A stretch of DNA of 64,000 nt from Lachnospiraceae bacterium V9D3004 (GTDB taxonomy: Bacteria; Bacillota; Clostridia; Lachnospirales; Lachnospiraceae), in the NCBI GenBank assembly GCA_000621985.1, contig JHWW01000005.1, forward strand, positions 124,001-188,000, in the 5' to 3' direction. Positions 55,807-64,000 of this stretch are shown in pieces. Both the position numbers and the translations under genes were made by a program. Position 1 is the first letter of the stretch. Each line of letters opens with the position of its first letter. Below the pieces are notes generated by a model, which was not told the origin of the DNA, did not search any database, and was given only the letters and a program-made list of their open reading frames with translations.

Positions 55807-55973
55807 TTAGCCTCTTCTGCAAGAAGATCTATAGCATGTCTTAATGCCTCTGATTTGGCCATGTTCATCTTCTCACAATATGCTTCAAGTCTCTTCTTGG
55901 TTGCAGCATCCATTCTCATTGAACAAATAATGTCCTTATTGTTAGTTCCCTTTGGTCTCCCTGTTCTTGCCAT
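55803..55973 (-). CDS. small ribbon-helix-helix protein (CopG-like)
   Basis: The ATG at 55973 follows GGAGGGTTTTATT and the frame ends in TGA at 55803-55805. The 56-residue product begins MARTGRPKGTNN, followed by a strand CSMRMDAATKKRLEAYC and two helices (NMAKSEALRHAIDLLAEEA), the layout of CopG/Arc-type DNA-binding proteins. The basic N-terminal tail RTGRPKG is a known form for minor-groove contact. It is too short for a 60-codon cutoff but has a perfect promoter and site. It could autoregulate its operon with trmO; no toxin partner is nearby. Confidence 0.8.
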   Translation of the reverse strand: MARTGRPKGTNNKDIICSMRMDAATKKRLEAYCEKMNMAKSEALRHAIDLLAEEAK

Positions 55974-56020
55974 AATAAAACCCTCCTTAGATTTTTATAA
56001 AATTGTATCTGTATGTTTCT

Positions 56021-56049
56021 ATTATATTTTATGTAATACTGTAGGTCAA
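56021..56049 (-). promoter_or_regulatory. sigma-A type promoter for the ribbon-helix-helix/trmO operon
   Basis: On the minus strand TTGACC (56049-56044) is followed by 17 bases and a perfect TATAAT (56026-56021), about 48 bases upstream of the start codon. It is the best-formed promoter seen in the window. Confidence 0.75.
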
Positions 56050-56059
56050 GTCTTTTTTT

Positions 56060-56096
56060 AAAAAAATCCCACATCAAATGATATGATGTGGGATTT
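56060..56096 (-). terminator. rho-independent terminator of the GH10 xylanase gene
   Basis: AAATCCCACATCA (56064-56076) pairs with TGATGTGGGATTT (56084-56096) and on the minus strand is followed by TTTTT. It separates the xylanase gene from the ribbon-helix-helix promoter 11 bases further on. Confidence 0.8.
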
Positions 56097-56188
56097 CCTG
56101 AAAAATCAAGTTAAAATATCCAATATTTTACAGTTTTTTTAATTTATCGTATGCATTCTACAATAGTAGCATCTGCTGTTGCCGCATA

Positions 56189-58564
56189 TTACATGCCGGC
56201 CTTAGCCTTAAGAATATCATATGCATACTGGAATGCAGGCTTAACTCTGTATACATCATCGAACATTCCCGAGAACGGAGCATACTGCCAGTAGTCGAAA
56301 CTCTCTTCTACCTTGTTCATAACAGGATCATCGATGAATGCCCATATTGACATACTTGTGAATGAATTATTTGTCTCTCCGTTGATCTCTGCAAGCTCTG
56401 AGAAAAGCTTAGCTGCGAAATCACCATGCTCAGGTAATTTTGACCATTCGAAATTACGCATTGCCATCTCGGTAAGCTGAACCTTTACTGAAGGCTGCAT
56501 ATCAGCAAATATCTTGATAGTCTCGATAGGCTTCTGCCACCACTCATCACGCAGGCAGCTTCCCTGTTTCTGATAATCTCCAAGATATCCCTGACATCCA
56601 ACAGTATCAACAAGCTGTCTGTTCGGATCTTCGTTAAGAGCTTCAACAAGTGCCTTAACGTAAGGACGCTTATTGGACTCGATTACATTGTAATCGTTAT
56701 ATACGAGTTCGATCTTCTGACGTGTCTTAACAATATCGTCGCCTTCTTTATCCGGCTTAAGAAGACCTTCGTTGATCATAGCTTCACGTGTGTCATAAGC
56801 GCAGTCAAATGTGAACTTGATGTAGTTCTCACCCTGGCCGTTGGCCTGTGATGAACAATGATAATAGAACGGGTTCTGTCCGCCACGGTTCTGTCTAACC
56901 TTAAGCTTGTCACCACTGTTCTCATCGATACCTTCATTTACAACGTCCCAGCAATATACAACATCCGGATATTTCTCCTGGAAATGTCTCATTACCTGAT
57001 CTACATACCACTGAAGTCTCGCACGACATACATCGTTGGATGCATATGTACCGTTCTGGTCATATCCCTCTGTGAAGAACCATCTGTGATTCTCTTCCAT
57101 TGCATTATCCCATACAAGTGCATGACCACGGATCTTAATGTTGTTAGCCTGTGCCCACTCGCAGATCTCATCAGCCTTCTGATACTTCATCTGAGGCATT
57201 GCGTTAGGATCTTTTTCATAAGCAGCAAGTGTTGCATCTTTGTCAAGAAGTGAATAAGCCTTGAATTCGTTCATTGCTGTGATACTGTCGCAATGATGAG
57301 CAAGAAGCTTGCAGAATTCAGGATCGTTCTTAATAAGATTGTAAGTTACGCATGTACCGAACTTGTATCCAAGATTTTCGGTGATCTTTGCCATTCCGAT
57401 CGGATAATCTTCAATTGCCTTGCTTGAATCCTTAGGAAGTGTCTCGAACATTCCTTCAGGCTTCTCATTCACATAATCCTTAAGAGTCTTGTTGAAAGTC
57501 TCTTTAGCGAGCTTCTCAATGTCCGGTTTGCCTTCATTGATCTTATCAATCTCTTTGTTTGCATCTTCAACTCTCTGCTTCTCGGTTGTGTATGCTGTCT
57601 TGGCTGAACCGATGCTGCATGTCTCTTCACTGATCGCAGCTTCATGATGTGCCTCTTCCGTAAGGTTATTATCCTTATAGTTTACATACATATCATGAAT
57701 GATGAATGATGTCTTGCCATCCTGCGGAGCGAATCCGAATGACAATCTTCCGTTACCTGTGCTGTCAAGTGCAGCGATGTCGCTGTTACCTGCGATCTCA
57801 TTAACAAGATTGATATCCTGTCCCTTTGTTCCGTTGATCTCAAAATCACAGATCTTCTTTGCAGAACTTGAAGAGATATCACAATCATATTCTGCTACCC
57901 AGAGATCAACAATAGCCGAAGCTTCAGAGTCAACCTTGAATTCAAGTGAATTGATCGCTGAAAGCTTGGTGTTGGTGCTCCATGAGTCTGATAAAACGAA
58001 GTTGATGTACATATTCTCGTTTGGCTGTGATGCCTTGCTTGCATCAAACTTTCCAAAATAATTGTACTCATAGTAATATGGCTTCGGTGTAGGTGTAGCT
58101 GTAGCTACCGGTGCCGGTGTACCATTGTTAGCCGGCTGTGTTGCAACTGCTGTCGGCTGTGCTGCCGCTGTAGTTGTAGTTGCAGGTATCTCTGTAGTCT
58201 TAACCGCAGCAATGCTAACCTTTACAGTACATGTAAGCTTCTTCTTACCGCCCTTATACTTAACCGTAGCGGTGATCTTAGCTGTACCTTTGCCTTTAGC
58301 TGTGATCTTTGCGGATTTCTTGTTGCCCTTTACCGTAGCAACCTTTTTCTTGTTGGTCTTCCATGTTACTTTCTTGATCTTGGTGCCGTTAGCTTTGATC
58401 TTGACAGTAGTGGTATTGCCAACTTCAAGATTCTTGGAAGTGGCATTTAACTTAGGAGCCTTCTTTGCCTTGGCTGCCACTTCACCGCTATTGCCTGCAA
58501 CGCTTACAGAAGAAAAGATCAACGCAGCAACAAGCAAATGTGTGATTAAACCCTTTCTTTTCAT
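56189..58564 (-). CDS. secreted GH10 endo-beta-1,4-xylanase
   Basis: The start at 58564 (MKRKGLITH) follows TTGGAGGGTTTAATA; the open frame extends 29 codons upstream over the promoter. The 791-residue enzyme has a signal peptide (about 1-30), BIG_2-like domain (about 34-115), an Ala/Thr/Pro linker, a beta-rich putative carbohydrate-binding region (about 165-300), and a GH10 barrel (about 385-785). The acid/base Glu is in YCWDVVNEGID and the nucleophile Glu in VQLTEMAMRN. The usual 'HxLVWH' reads GHALVWDNAM, with Asp for the second His. The domain order matches the other secreted enzymes here, so it is probably wall-associated and acts on xylan chains. Confidence 0.92.
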   Translation of the reverse strand: MKRKGLITHLLVAALIFSSVSVAGNSGEVAAKAKKAPKLNATSKNLEVGNTTTVKIKANGTKIKKVTWKTNKKKVATVKGNKKSAKITAKGKGTAKITATVKYKGGKKKLTCTVKVSIAAVKTTEIPATTTTAAAQPTAVATQPANNGTPAPVATATPTPKPYYYEYNYFGKFDASKASQPNENMYINFVLSDSWSTNTKLSAINSLEFKVDSEASAIVDLWVAEYDCDISSSSAKKICDFEINGTKGQDINLVNEIAGNSDIAALDSTGNGRLSFGFAPQDGKTSFIIHDMYVNYKDNNLTEEAHHEAAISEETCSIGSAKTAYTTEKQRVEDANKEIDKINEGKPDIEKLAKETFNKTLKDYVNEKPEGMFETLPKDSSKAIEDYPIGMAKITENLGYKFGTCVTYNLIKNDPEFCKLLAHHCDSITAMNEFKAYSLLDKDATLAAYEKDPNAMPQMKYQKADEICEWAQANNIKIRGHALVWDNAMEENHRWFFTEGYDQNGTYASNDVCRARLQWYVDQVMRHFQEKYPDVVYCWDVVNEGIDENSGDKLKVRQNRGGQNPFYYHCSSQANGQGENYIKFTFDCAYDTREAMINEGLLKPDKEGDDIVKTRQKIELVYNDYNVIESNKRPYVKALVEALNEDPNRQLVDTVGCQGYLGDYQKQGSCLRDEWWQKPIETIKIFADMQPSVKVQLTEMAMRNFEWSKLPEHGDFAAKLFSELAEINGETNNSFTSMSIWAFIDDPVMNKVEESFDYWQYAPFSGMFDDVYRVKPAFQYAYDILKAKAGM

Positions 58565-58610
58565 TATTAAACCCTCCAATATAATATTTTGTATGGATAC
58601 ATACGTAGTT

Positions 58611-58639
58611 ATTATATAACATATTGACATATTAAGCAA
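58611..58639 (-). promoter_or_regulatory. promoter for the GH10 xylanase gene
   Basis: On the minus strand TTGCTT (58639-58634), a 17-base spacer and a perfect TATAAT (58616-58611) lie about 47 bases before the start codon. Confidence 0.6.
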
Positions 58640-58674
58640 ACATATTCTCATGTTTTTGAAAAAAAAAGTATTTC

Positions 58675-58704
58675 TTGCCTTATCTGCATCACAAATGATA
58701 TTAT
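58675..58704 (+). promoter_or_regulatory. candidate promoter for the secreted protein gene at 58778
   Basis: TTGCCT (58675-58680) and TATTAT (58699-58704) are 18 bases apart on the plus strand. The start of transcription would be near 58711, so a palindrome at 58721-58738 would lie just inside the leader. Confidence 0.45.
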
Positions 58705-58720
58705 TGTAAATAAGCAGAAA

Positions 58721-58738
58721 CGTAACCGATCAGTTACG
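58721..58738. promoter_or_regulatory. 18-bp operator-like palindrome
   Basis: CGTAACCGATCAGTTACG is symmetric at 16 of 18 positions. It follows the candidate promoter by 16 bases in the divergent region between the xylanase and a secreted protein, a typical repressor site position. The regulator is unknown. Confidence 0.45.
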
Positions 58739-58777
58739 AAAATAATCATCGACAGGTCTGAAAGGAGAATATTTTAT

Positions 58778-59953
58778 ATGAAATCAGCAAAGTTTATTTC
58801 AGGAAGCAGATTAAGTCTTATCATTGCTCTTACCATGGTTCTGTCCGTATTGTACATAGGCAGCACTCCGCATGTGGTAAAAAAGGCTCAGGCAGCATCG
58901 ACTCTTGCATCATTCGACTTCAAAAAATCCGACGGTGTATCCACCGCAAAGGATCTTAACGATACTTATAACACAAAAGCCGATTCCGGTTACAGAGCCA
59001 CTTCCGGAACAGTATCTTCTTCATATCTTTTCGCATCCATTGCAAACCCTGAAGATAAAGATTACAAAAAGCTTGAATGGAGTAAGGCATCCGATTACAG
59101 CTACAACAAATCATCTCTTCCCGAAACACCTATAATTGCCGCTTCCACCAAGAACCCCTGGGGAACCACTCCTTTCTTCCTTATAAAGACATCAGCCTCG
59201 GGTTATGAATCACTTGGCATCTCATTTCGCATCGGTGCGTCAAAGAAAGGTCCGAGGGACTTTAAGGTACAGTACAGTACCAACGGAAGCAGTTTCACCG
59301 ATATATCCGGTTCCTCATTTTCACTTGAAACCAACAAAGTAATGTATCAGCACTCCTATAATCTTCCTGCTTCAGTGGCAAACAGCTCTACATTATACAT
59401 AAGAATAATCGCCACTTCAACTACCACTGTCGAGAAAGGATCAACCGCTTCCGATTCAAAAAGCGGCGAGATCGCGATCAATAATATCTCTTTCACCGGT
59501 ACAGAAGCTAAAAAAGCCACGCAGGCACCCAAGGCAACTGCTACACCAAAGCCTACACAGGCTTCAAAGAGCACTGCCTCACCAACAAAAGCACCGGGAT
59601 CAAAAAGCACTGCAGCGCCTAAAGATCAGACTTCAGGCACAAGCAGCAATTCGGATACGAATGCCTCCTCATCAGGCGACAGCAGTTCGGGGGATACTTC
59701 TTCGGCAACAAAAATGATCAAAACCCTCAAGCTCACAAGCTATAAAAAAGGTTCAAAGATAATTAAGGGAAAAACTCTTAAAGGCGCCACTGTACATGTA
59801 AGTGTCGGCAAGAAAAATTATACTGCAAAAGCTTCCAAAAAAGGTGCTTTCAAGGTTACCCTGTCAAAGAAACTCAAGAAGAAAACCACAATAAAAATAT
59901 ATGCAACAAAAAAAGGATATTCAAGCAGTAAAACAAAAAGCTATACTGTTTAA
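58778..59953 (+). CDS. secreted beta-rich protein with basic C-terminal Ig-like domain
   Basis: The ATG at 58778 follows GAAAGGAGAATATTTTAT. The 391-residue protein has a signal peptide (about 1-39, ending KKAQAAS), a beta-sandwich domain (about 42-245, with SLGISFRIGASKKGPRDFKV and LYIRIIATSTTT) resembling the lamin-tail/endonuclease-associated type of surface domain, a Pro/Thr/Ser-rich linker, and a lysine-rich C-terminal domain (about 315-391). That last domain resembles the C-terminus of the large surface protein at 22931-25966. No catalytic residues are recognised. It is divergent from the xylanase gene and may bind plant cell wall or be a surface layer component. Confidence 0.75.
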   Translation: MKSAKFISGSRLSLIIALTMVLSVLYIGSTPHVVKKAQAASTLASFDFKKSDGVSTAKDLNDTYNTKADSGYRATSGTVSSSYLFASIANPEDKDYKKLEWSKASDYSYNKSSLPETPIIAASTKNPWGTTPFFLIKTSASGYESLGISFRIGASKKGPRDFKVQYSTNGSSFTDISGSSFSLETNKVMYQHSYNLPASVANSSTLYIRIIATSTTTVEKGSTASDSKSGEIAINNISFTGTEAKKATQAPKATATPKPTQASKSTASPTKAPGSKSTAAPKDQTSGTSSNSDTNASSSGDSSSGDTSSATKMIKTLKLTSYKKGSKIIKGKTLKGATVHVSVGKKNYTAKASKKGAFKVTLSKKLKKKTTIKIYATKKGYSSSKTKSYTV

Positions 59954-59978
59954 CATTAAATAGAATTGGTGCTACAAA

Positions 59979-60018
59979 AAAGCCTGTTGACGTATCCATA
60001 CATCAACAGGCTTTATTT
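59979..60018. terminator. bidirectional rho-independent terminator
   Basis: AAAGCCTGTTGA (59979-59990) pairs exactly with TCAACAGGCTTT (60003-60014). A U-run follows on the plus side (TTTATTTT) and on the minus side (TTTTTT), so it can end both the secreted-protein gene and the convergent gene at 60043-60354. Confidence 0.85.
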
Positions 60019-60042
60019 TCTATATTAATATAAAATACCTTC

Positions 60043-60354
60043 TTATTCTTCCGGAGCAGCTATACTCTTAAGCTTCTCAAGCATCTCATCATCAAGAGGC
60101 TTATCATACGGATATTCCTTCAAAAGTCCCCATGCTTTCTTGGCAATATCAACCAGATCGGGCGGAAGTAGTTCCTCGTGATTCTTGTAACTGCCATATC
60201 CTCGATACTTATCGGTGTATTGAGCCAGTTCCTGACCTGACTTGCAGATCCATACCTTCATATTAGGCTCATCAGAACGAACGTTGTTTCTCGGGCGAAT
60301 CTCAATCTCCCATGAATCCTTCTCAAAAATCACGTGGTATTGTCCATTACCCAT
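60043..60354 (-). CDS. conserved hypothetical protein, ~103 residues
   Basis: The start at 60354 (MGNGQYHVIF) follows GAGGGGG by nine bases; an upstream in-frame ATG at 60372 has no separate site. The small soluble protein is acidic with no membrane segment or signal peptide. It begins with alternating strands (YHVIFEKDSWEIEIRPRN, MKVWICKSGQELAQYTDKYR) and ends in helices (PPDLVDIAKKAWGLLKEYP, DDEMLEKLKSIA). No known domain was recognised. It shares the bidirectional terminator with its convergent neighbour. Confidence 0.7.
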   Translation of the reverse strand: MGNGQYHVIFEKDSWEIEIRPRNNVRSDEPNMKVWICKSGQELAQYTDKYRGYGSYKNHEELLPPDLVDIAKKAWGLLKEYPYDKPLDDEMLEKLKSIAAPEE

Positions 60355-60477
60355 GTTAAAATACCCCCTCATTATTTATTTTTGCTAACCATGAATCGGT
60401 TCCGAACGGTTTGAATGATGTACTTCATTCAACGATCTCATTATAGCACAATTAGGCTTACGGTGCAACTTAATATT

Positions 60478-61938
60478 CTATAAATACGGATCGTCTTTTT
60501 TGCCTTTATCATTGTTTTTCTTAATCTTCTTTAACATCTTTCCGGCGCCTTCGATGATACTGTCAAACATCCCCTTTTTCTTCTTTACGAAATCCGCCTT
60601 GCTGTATTCGATATATTCAGGTTCATTATCTTCATTGTACCTGATCTCCTTCAGATTCTTATACGAATCCGTTGCGGAAGATAAAGCCTTACCCTTAAGT
60701 CTCAGGTTTACGATATCTGCCACGATCCTGTATATCACTCCAAACAAAGGAACTCCGACTATCATTCCCGGCAGGCCCCATAAGCCGCCAAAGAACAGTA
60801 TCGAAAAGAGTACCCAGAAAGCTGACAATCCCGTCGATTCTCCGAGGATCGCCGGCGAGATGATATTACCGTCAACCTGCATTAAGATTATTATCATTAT
60901 CGTAAAATACACTGCCTGCATCGGATTAACAAGAACGATCAAAAGCGCACTTGGGATAAGTCCGATATACGGTCCGAAAAACGGGATGATATTGGTCACT
61001 CCGATGATCACACTGATCAGCGTAGTATACGGAAGGCCCATTACGGACATAAGTACAAAACATATCCCTCCGACGATTGCCGAATCCAGGATCTTACCGA
61101 ATATGAATCCGCTGAATGTGGTATTGGTCAGATTCACATAGTGTATCAGAACATCCGCATGTTTTTTGTTAAATACACAATAGACGATCTTTTTTGCCTG
61201 AGCCGAGAAGGTTTTCTTGCCGAGCAAAAGATAGATCGCAACGATTATGCCAATAAAAAGATTATAAAGTACATTAACAAAACTCGATATTCCATTTACA
61301 AATCCAACCGCTATCGTACTCATTCCGGGAAGAAAATCCGACTGCATCCACGGAACAAGTTTCTCCATGATCGCACTCTCTAACGAATCGGTCAGCTTTA
61401 ACATTCCATCCTGCAGATTTTCCGACAGAAATTCATTGTTTCTTATATTATCTTCTATGTCATAATAATATGTCTTTACTTTTCCCGGAAGGATCTTTAT
61501 CAATTGCGATATTGTTTCTACGACCTGCGGTATGATCATCCAGCATAATATGACAACGATCAGTATCATAAATACAAGCGCAAGCACTATGGATATGCCT
61601 GTCACAACGCCTTTTTTCTTATCGGAAGCGGGCTTTCCGCCGCTTTCCATAATACGTATAATTGTGTTCTGTATCCAGTTGGCAAGAGGATTCAGTATAT
61701 ATGCGATGACACATCCGTATATTACCGGCTGGATCAGTGAAAATAACGATAGGAACCCTTCCACAAGACCCTGTATATTATTGATCAGCAAATAAACAAT
61801 AATAACAGCCACTAAAACCAGAAAAAGTCCAAGCCATCTGTGAAAGGCTTCTTTCATGGTCTCTTTATATCCTTCTTTGACAATTCCTTCATCAGAACCA
61901 TGGACTTCATTCGAAGCATGTACTTCTTTTGACTCCAT
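60478..61938 (-). CDS. AI-2E family transporter (PerM-like permease)
   Basis: The ATG at 61938 follows CGGAGGTGAATACCGGTT. The 486-residue protein has about eight membrane helices and the family signature in FFGPYIGLIPSALLIVLVNP and 'QVDGNIISPAILGESTGLSAFWVLFSILFFGGLWG'. Family members export or exchange small molecules; only some act on autoinducer-2, and others are sodium or proton antiporters, so the substrate is not fixed. The C-terminus is a charged cytoplasmic tail with KKKKGMFDSIIEGAGKMLKKIKK. It is a single-gene unit between a hypothetical gene and a kinase pseudogene. Confidence 0.88.
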   Translation of the reverse strand: MESKEVHASNEVHGSDEGIVKEGYKETMKEAFHRWLGLFLVLVAVIIVYLLINNIQGLVEGFLSLFSLIQPVIYGCVIAYILNPLANWIQNTIIRIMESGGKPASDKKKGVVTGISIVLALVFMILIVVILCWMIIPQVVETISQLIKILPGKVKTYYYDIEDNIRNNEFLSENLQDGMLKLTDSLESAIMEKLVPWMQSDFLPGMSTIAVGFVNGISSFVNVLYNLFIGIIVAIYLLLGKKTFSAQAKKIVYCVFNKKHADVLIHYVNLTNTTFSGFIFGKILDSAIVGGICFVLMSVMGLPYTTLISVIIGVTNIIPFFGPYIGLIPSALLIVLVNPMQAVYFTIMIIILMQVDGNIISPAILGESTGLSAFWVLFSILFFGGLWGLPGMIVGVPLFGVIYRIVADIVNLRLKGKALSSATDSYKNLKEIRYNEDNEPEYIEYSKADFVKKKKGMFDSIIEGAGKMLKKIKKNNDKGKKDDPYL

Positions 61939-62071
61939 AACCGGTATTCACCTCCGGGATATCTTAATATGCATGTAATCAAATAATATCATATAATATC
62001 ACAAACTACAATCAATTATATTGTATTACTGTAGAAACAATAACGTACCGGGATGTGGAACAGTAACATAA

Positions 62072-64000
62072 TTATATTAATTCTTCCATCTCATCACATT
62101 TGAATTCTTTCAACAGTTTCCCTATCTCATTGATAATTTCTTTTTCTTTATCCGGCAATCTGTATTCACCCAACTGCCCGATCACCATCTCGACCCCGTC
62201 AAAATCCATCATCGGGATCAGTTCTTTTAACGCCGCAAATGCATCCTTCAGTTCACCTTCGGATATAAGCGGTTTTCCTGCCTCAGCTTCCGAATCCTTC
62301 TCTTCAATCCGGGCAAGCTTATCTTTAAACGCTCTGTAATCCGCAAGCAGCCTGTCTGCGTTGGCAGCAATATATTCCATATCCTCACTGTTACCTGCAT
62401 CCTCAAGCTTCTGGCAGTCTTTGGAAAGCTCTGTGGCTCCTACTATCCTTGCAGAACTCTTCAAAGCATGAACTTTAATGGTGTATAATCTGATATCACC
62501 TGTATTATAAGCATCCTCTATTACCTTTGAACTGTCATCCATCAACTCAAGGAATGTATGTATAGAACGTATAAATGATTCAACGCCGCCGGAGTTCTTG
62601 ATTCCTTCGTCTACCGACAGACCATCCACATCATACAACCAATGCATGTCTTCATCAAGCTCATTACTTATATTCTCAAAATCCGCTCCTTCAGGTACCA
62701 TTATGATATCTTCAGGCAAATGACTCTTTATCGCACGTTCTACAGCCACAGAGTCTATCGGCTTTGCAAGATAACCGTTAAATCCCTTTGATCTGTAGAA
62801 TTCTTCACCGCTTTCGGCAGTGGTAACAGATACTTTTGTAGGCTTTAACAATCCTTTTGCCACAGACAGATTCATCGGATTGTCATCCACCACAAGTACA
62901 CTTGCATCAGGTGCAATGAATTGAGGGACGTATGGGCCTCTTGCCATAACATCCTCTTCTTCGCTGAATTCACCTATACCGTCGCCATCGATTATCTTCT
63001 GAGTAACCTCAAGAATGAATTCACTTCCCTCACCGTATTCACTCTCACACCACAATCTTCCGTTCATTAATTCGGAAAACTGCCTGGATATATCAAGTAC
63101 ATCATTTATAATCCCCAGCAGGGATTCTGTGGCATTCCTTATGTCAAGTGAATAGTTGATAACCGATACAAAATAATCTTTAGGCACATTAGACGCATCT
63201 TCACGAAGTATCATTTCGTTCATACCGAGAATAGTATTGATCGGTGTACGTATCTCATGAGACATATTGGCAAGAAACCTGGACTTGGCAAGATTGGCGC
63301 GTTCAGCCTCATCTTTTGCTTCCTGTATCTCCACATACTGCTTACGAATGACCGTACTTATCATGATACGCCACACAATGATTCATCCGATATCATCTTA
63401 CCGGTAGAACGATCCATGATCTGAATATGAAGAACATAATTTCCATATCCGAGTTCAGTATATTCAAGCGGCGTGATCTTATTCTGTTCCACGGTAATAC
63501 CATCATCATTGGCCCCTTCAAGGAATACATGCACCGTCGGATTAGACAGAGTATAATCAAACACTGTCGGTGTTATCTGGATACGTTCACAATCAGCAGG
63601 GATAACATATTCTCCTTTATCATCCGGCTTAAGTTCAACGTCATCGCAATATACGGTTTTTACTCCGGTCTTTACCTTAACGATCTCTTCATAGAAATGA
63701 TATATATTGAATTTGCACACTCCGCTTTGTCCCGCCATGTACAGATTGCCTTCTTCATCAAGATGACTGTAACTGTGTGAAACCGGAAGACTGGTAAGCC
63801 CGTTGGCAAGCGTATACAGTCTGTAATCACTGATATTATCCGCAAGCATCTCAGACGCTTTGACAACATATATTCCCTGAGAAGTCAATACCCACATATA
63901 TATTACCTTTATTATCCTCTGCAAATACTCTGATAGAAGACGATGTGAGCCCGTCCTCTTTTGTATAATGTCTGCTTGTTTCCCCATCAAGTACAACCAC
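62072..64000 (-). pseudogene. decaying hybrid histidine kinase (propeller sensor), partial at window edge
   Basis: Read from the right edge, the sensor part shows beta-propeller repeats (KEDGLTSSSIRVFAEDNKGN, then SYSHLDEEGNLYMAGQSGVC) and a Y_Y_Y-like domain, with a frame change near 63897. The stop at 63361 comes before any membrane helix, and kinase sequence resumes in another frame ([35 protein letters not shown]). After DVLDISR the ATPase N, G1 and G2 boxes are missing, and sequence jumps to [14 protein letters not shown]. In the receiver, [18 protein letters not shown] is present but about 50 residues with the phospho-Asp are gone (ESGEE to [16 protein letters not shown]). The Hpt part ([14 protein letters not shown]) is intact. 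It cannot work as a kinase. Confidence 0.8.

Overview
The window looks like chromosome of a xylan-degrading, low-to-moderate GC Firmicute of the Lachnospiraceae, most likely Butyrivibrio or a close rumen or gut relative. This is inferred from the gene content: secreted enzymes built as signal peptide, lysine-rich BIG_2-like Ig domain, Pro/Thr linker and catalytic domain; large hybrid histidine kinases; an MsmK-type sugar ABC ATPase; HydF/HydG; and AGGAGG ribosome sites nearly everywhere. No tRNA, rRNA, CRISPR array or intact prophage was seen.

Region 1 (1-10 kb) is a polysaccharide-utilisation area: a partial AraC-type regulator, a GH95-like hydrolase, a GH43 enzyme and a two-domain CE1 esterase. 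It is interleaved with insertion-sequence debris (the 3' end of an IS66 transposase with its terminal repeat, and an IS1634-like transposase fragment). Region 2 (10-17 kb) is a cyclic-di-GMP cluster on the minus strand: a GGDEF protein, a small secreted protein, a canonical HD-GYP membrane protein and a second, degenerate HD-GYP protein with duplicated C-terminal domains. A PAP2-like fragment and a LytTR/LiaF-like pair follow. Region 3 (18.7-28.7 kb) holds a 1159-residue CE1 esterase carrying two DUF3237 domains, an orphan NarL-type response regulator, two other secreted proteins and a CstA-type transporter.

Region 4 (28.7-38.3 kb) reads as one minus-strand run: ftsE, ftsX, an M23 peptidase with coiled coil, a CtpA protease, a chemotaxis receptor, serine acetyltransferase and a hybrid kinase. 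Its head is a cell-division/wall-remodelling module. Region 5 (38.2-48.2 kb) has a CdaR-like regulator, the MsmK-type ATPase, a WecG/TagA glycosyltransferase, a LytR_C-domain protein and two more hybrid kinases. Region 6 (48.3-56 kb) is metabolic: a short-chain dehydrogenase, a PutP-type sodium symporter, an FGGY kinase, HydF and HydG, and a 56-residue ribbon-helix-helix protein translationally coupled to trmO. Region 7 (56-64 kb) has a GH10 xylanase divergent from a secreted protein, an AI-2E-family permease and a decaying hybrid-kinase pseudogene running off the right edge.

The points most worth checking are: an 18-base motif (GTAACTGTTCAGCACCCC and variants) that recurs at gene ends, twice exactly where a gene is truncated and once as a full palindrome serving as a terminator; several conserved enzymes or receivers that have lost key residues (CE1 Ser to Asp, HD-GYP metal ligands, receiver Asp to Ala); the CE1-DUF3237 fusion; and a GC-rich hairpin-filled leader at 576-740.
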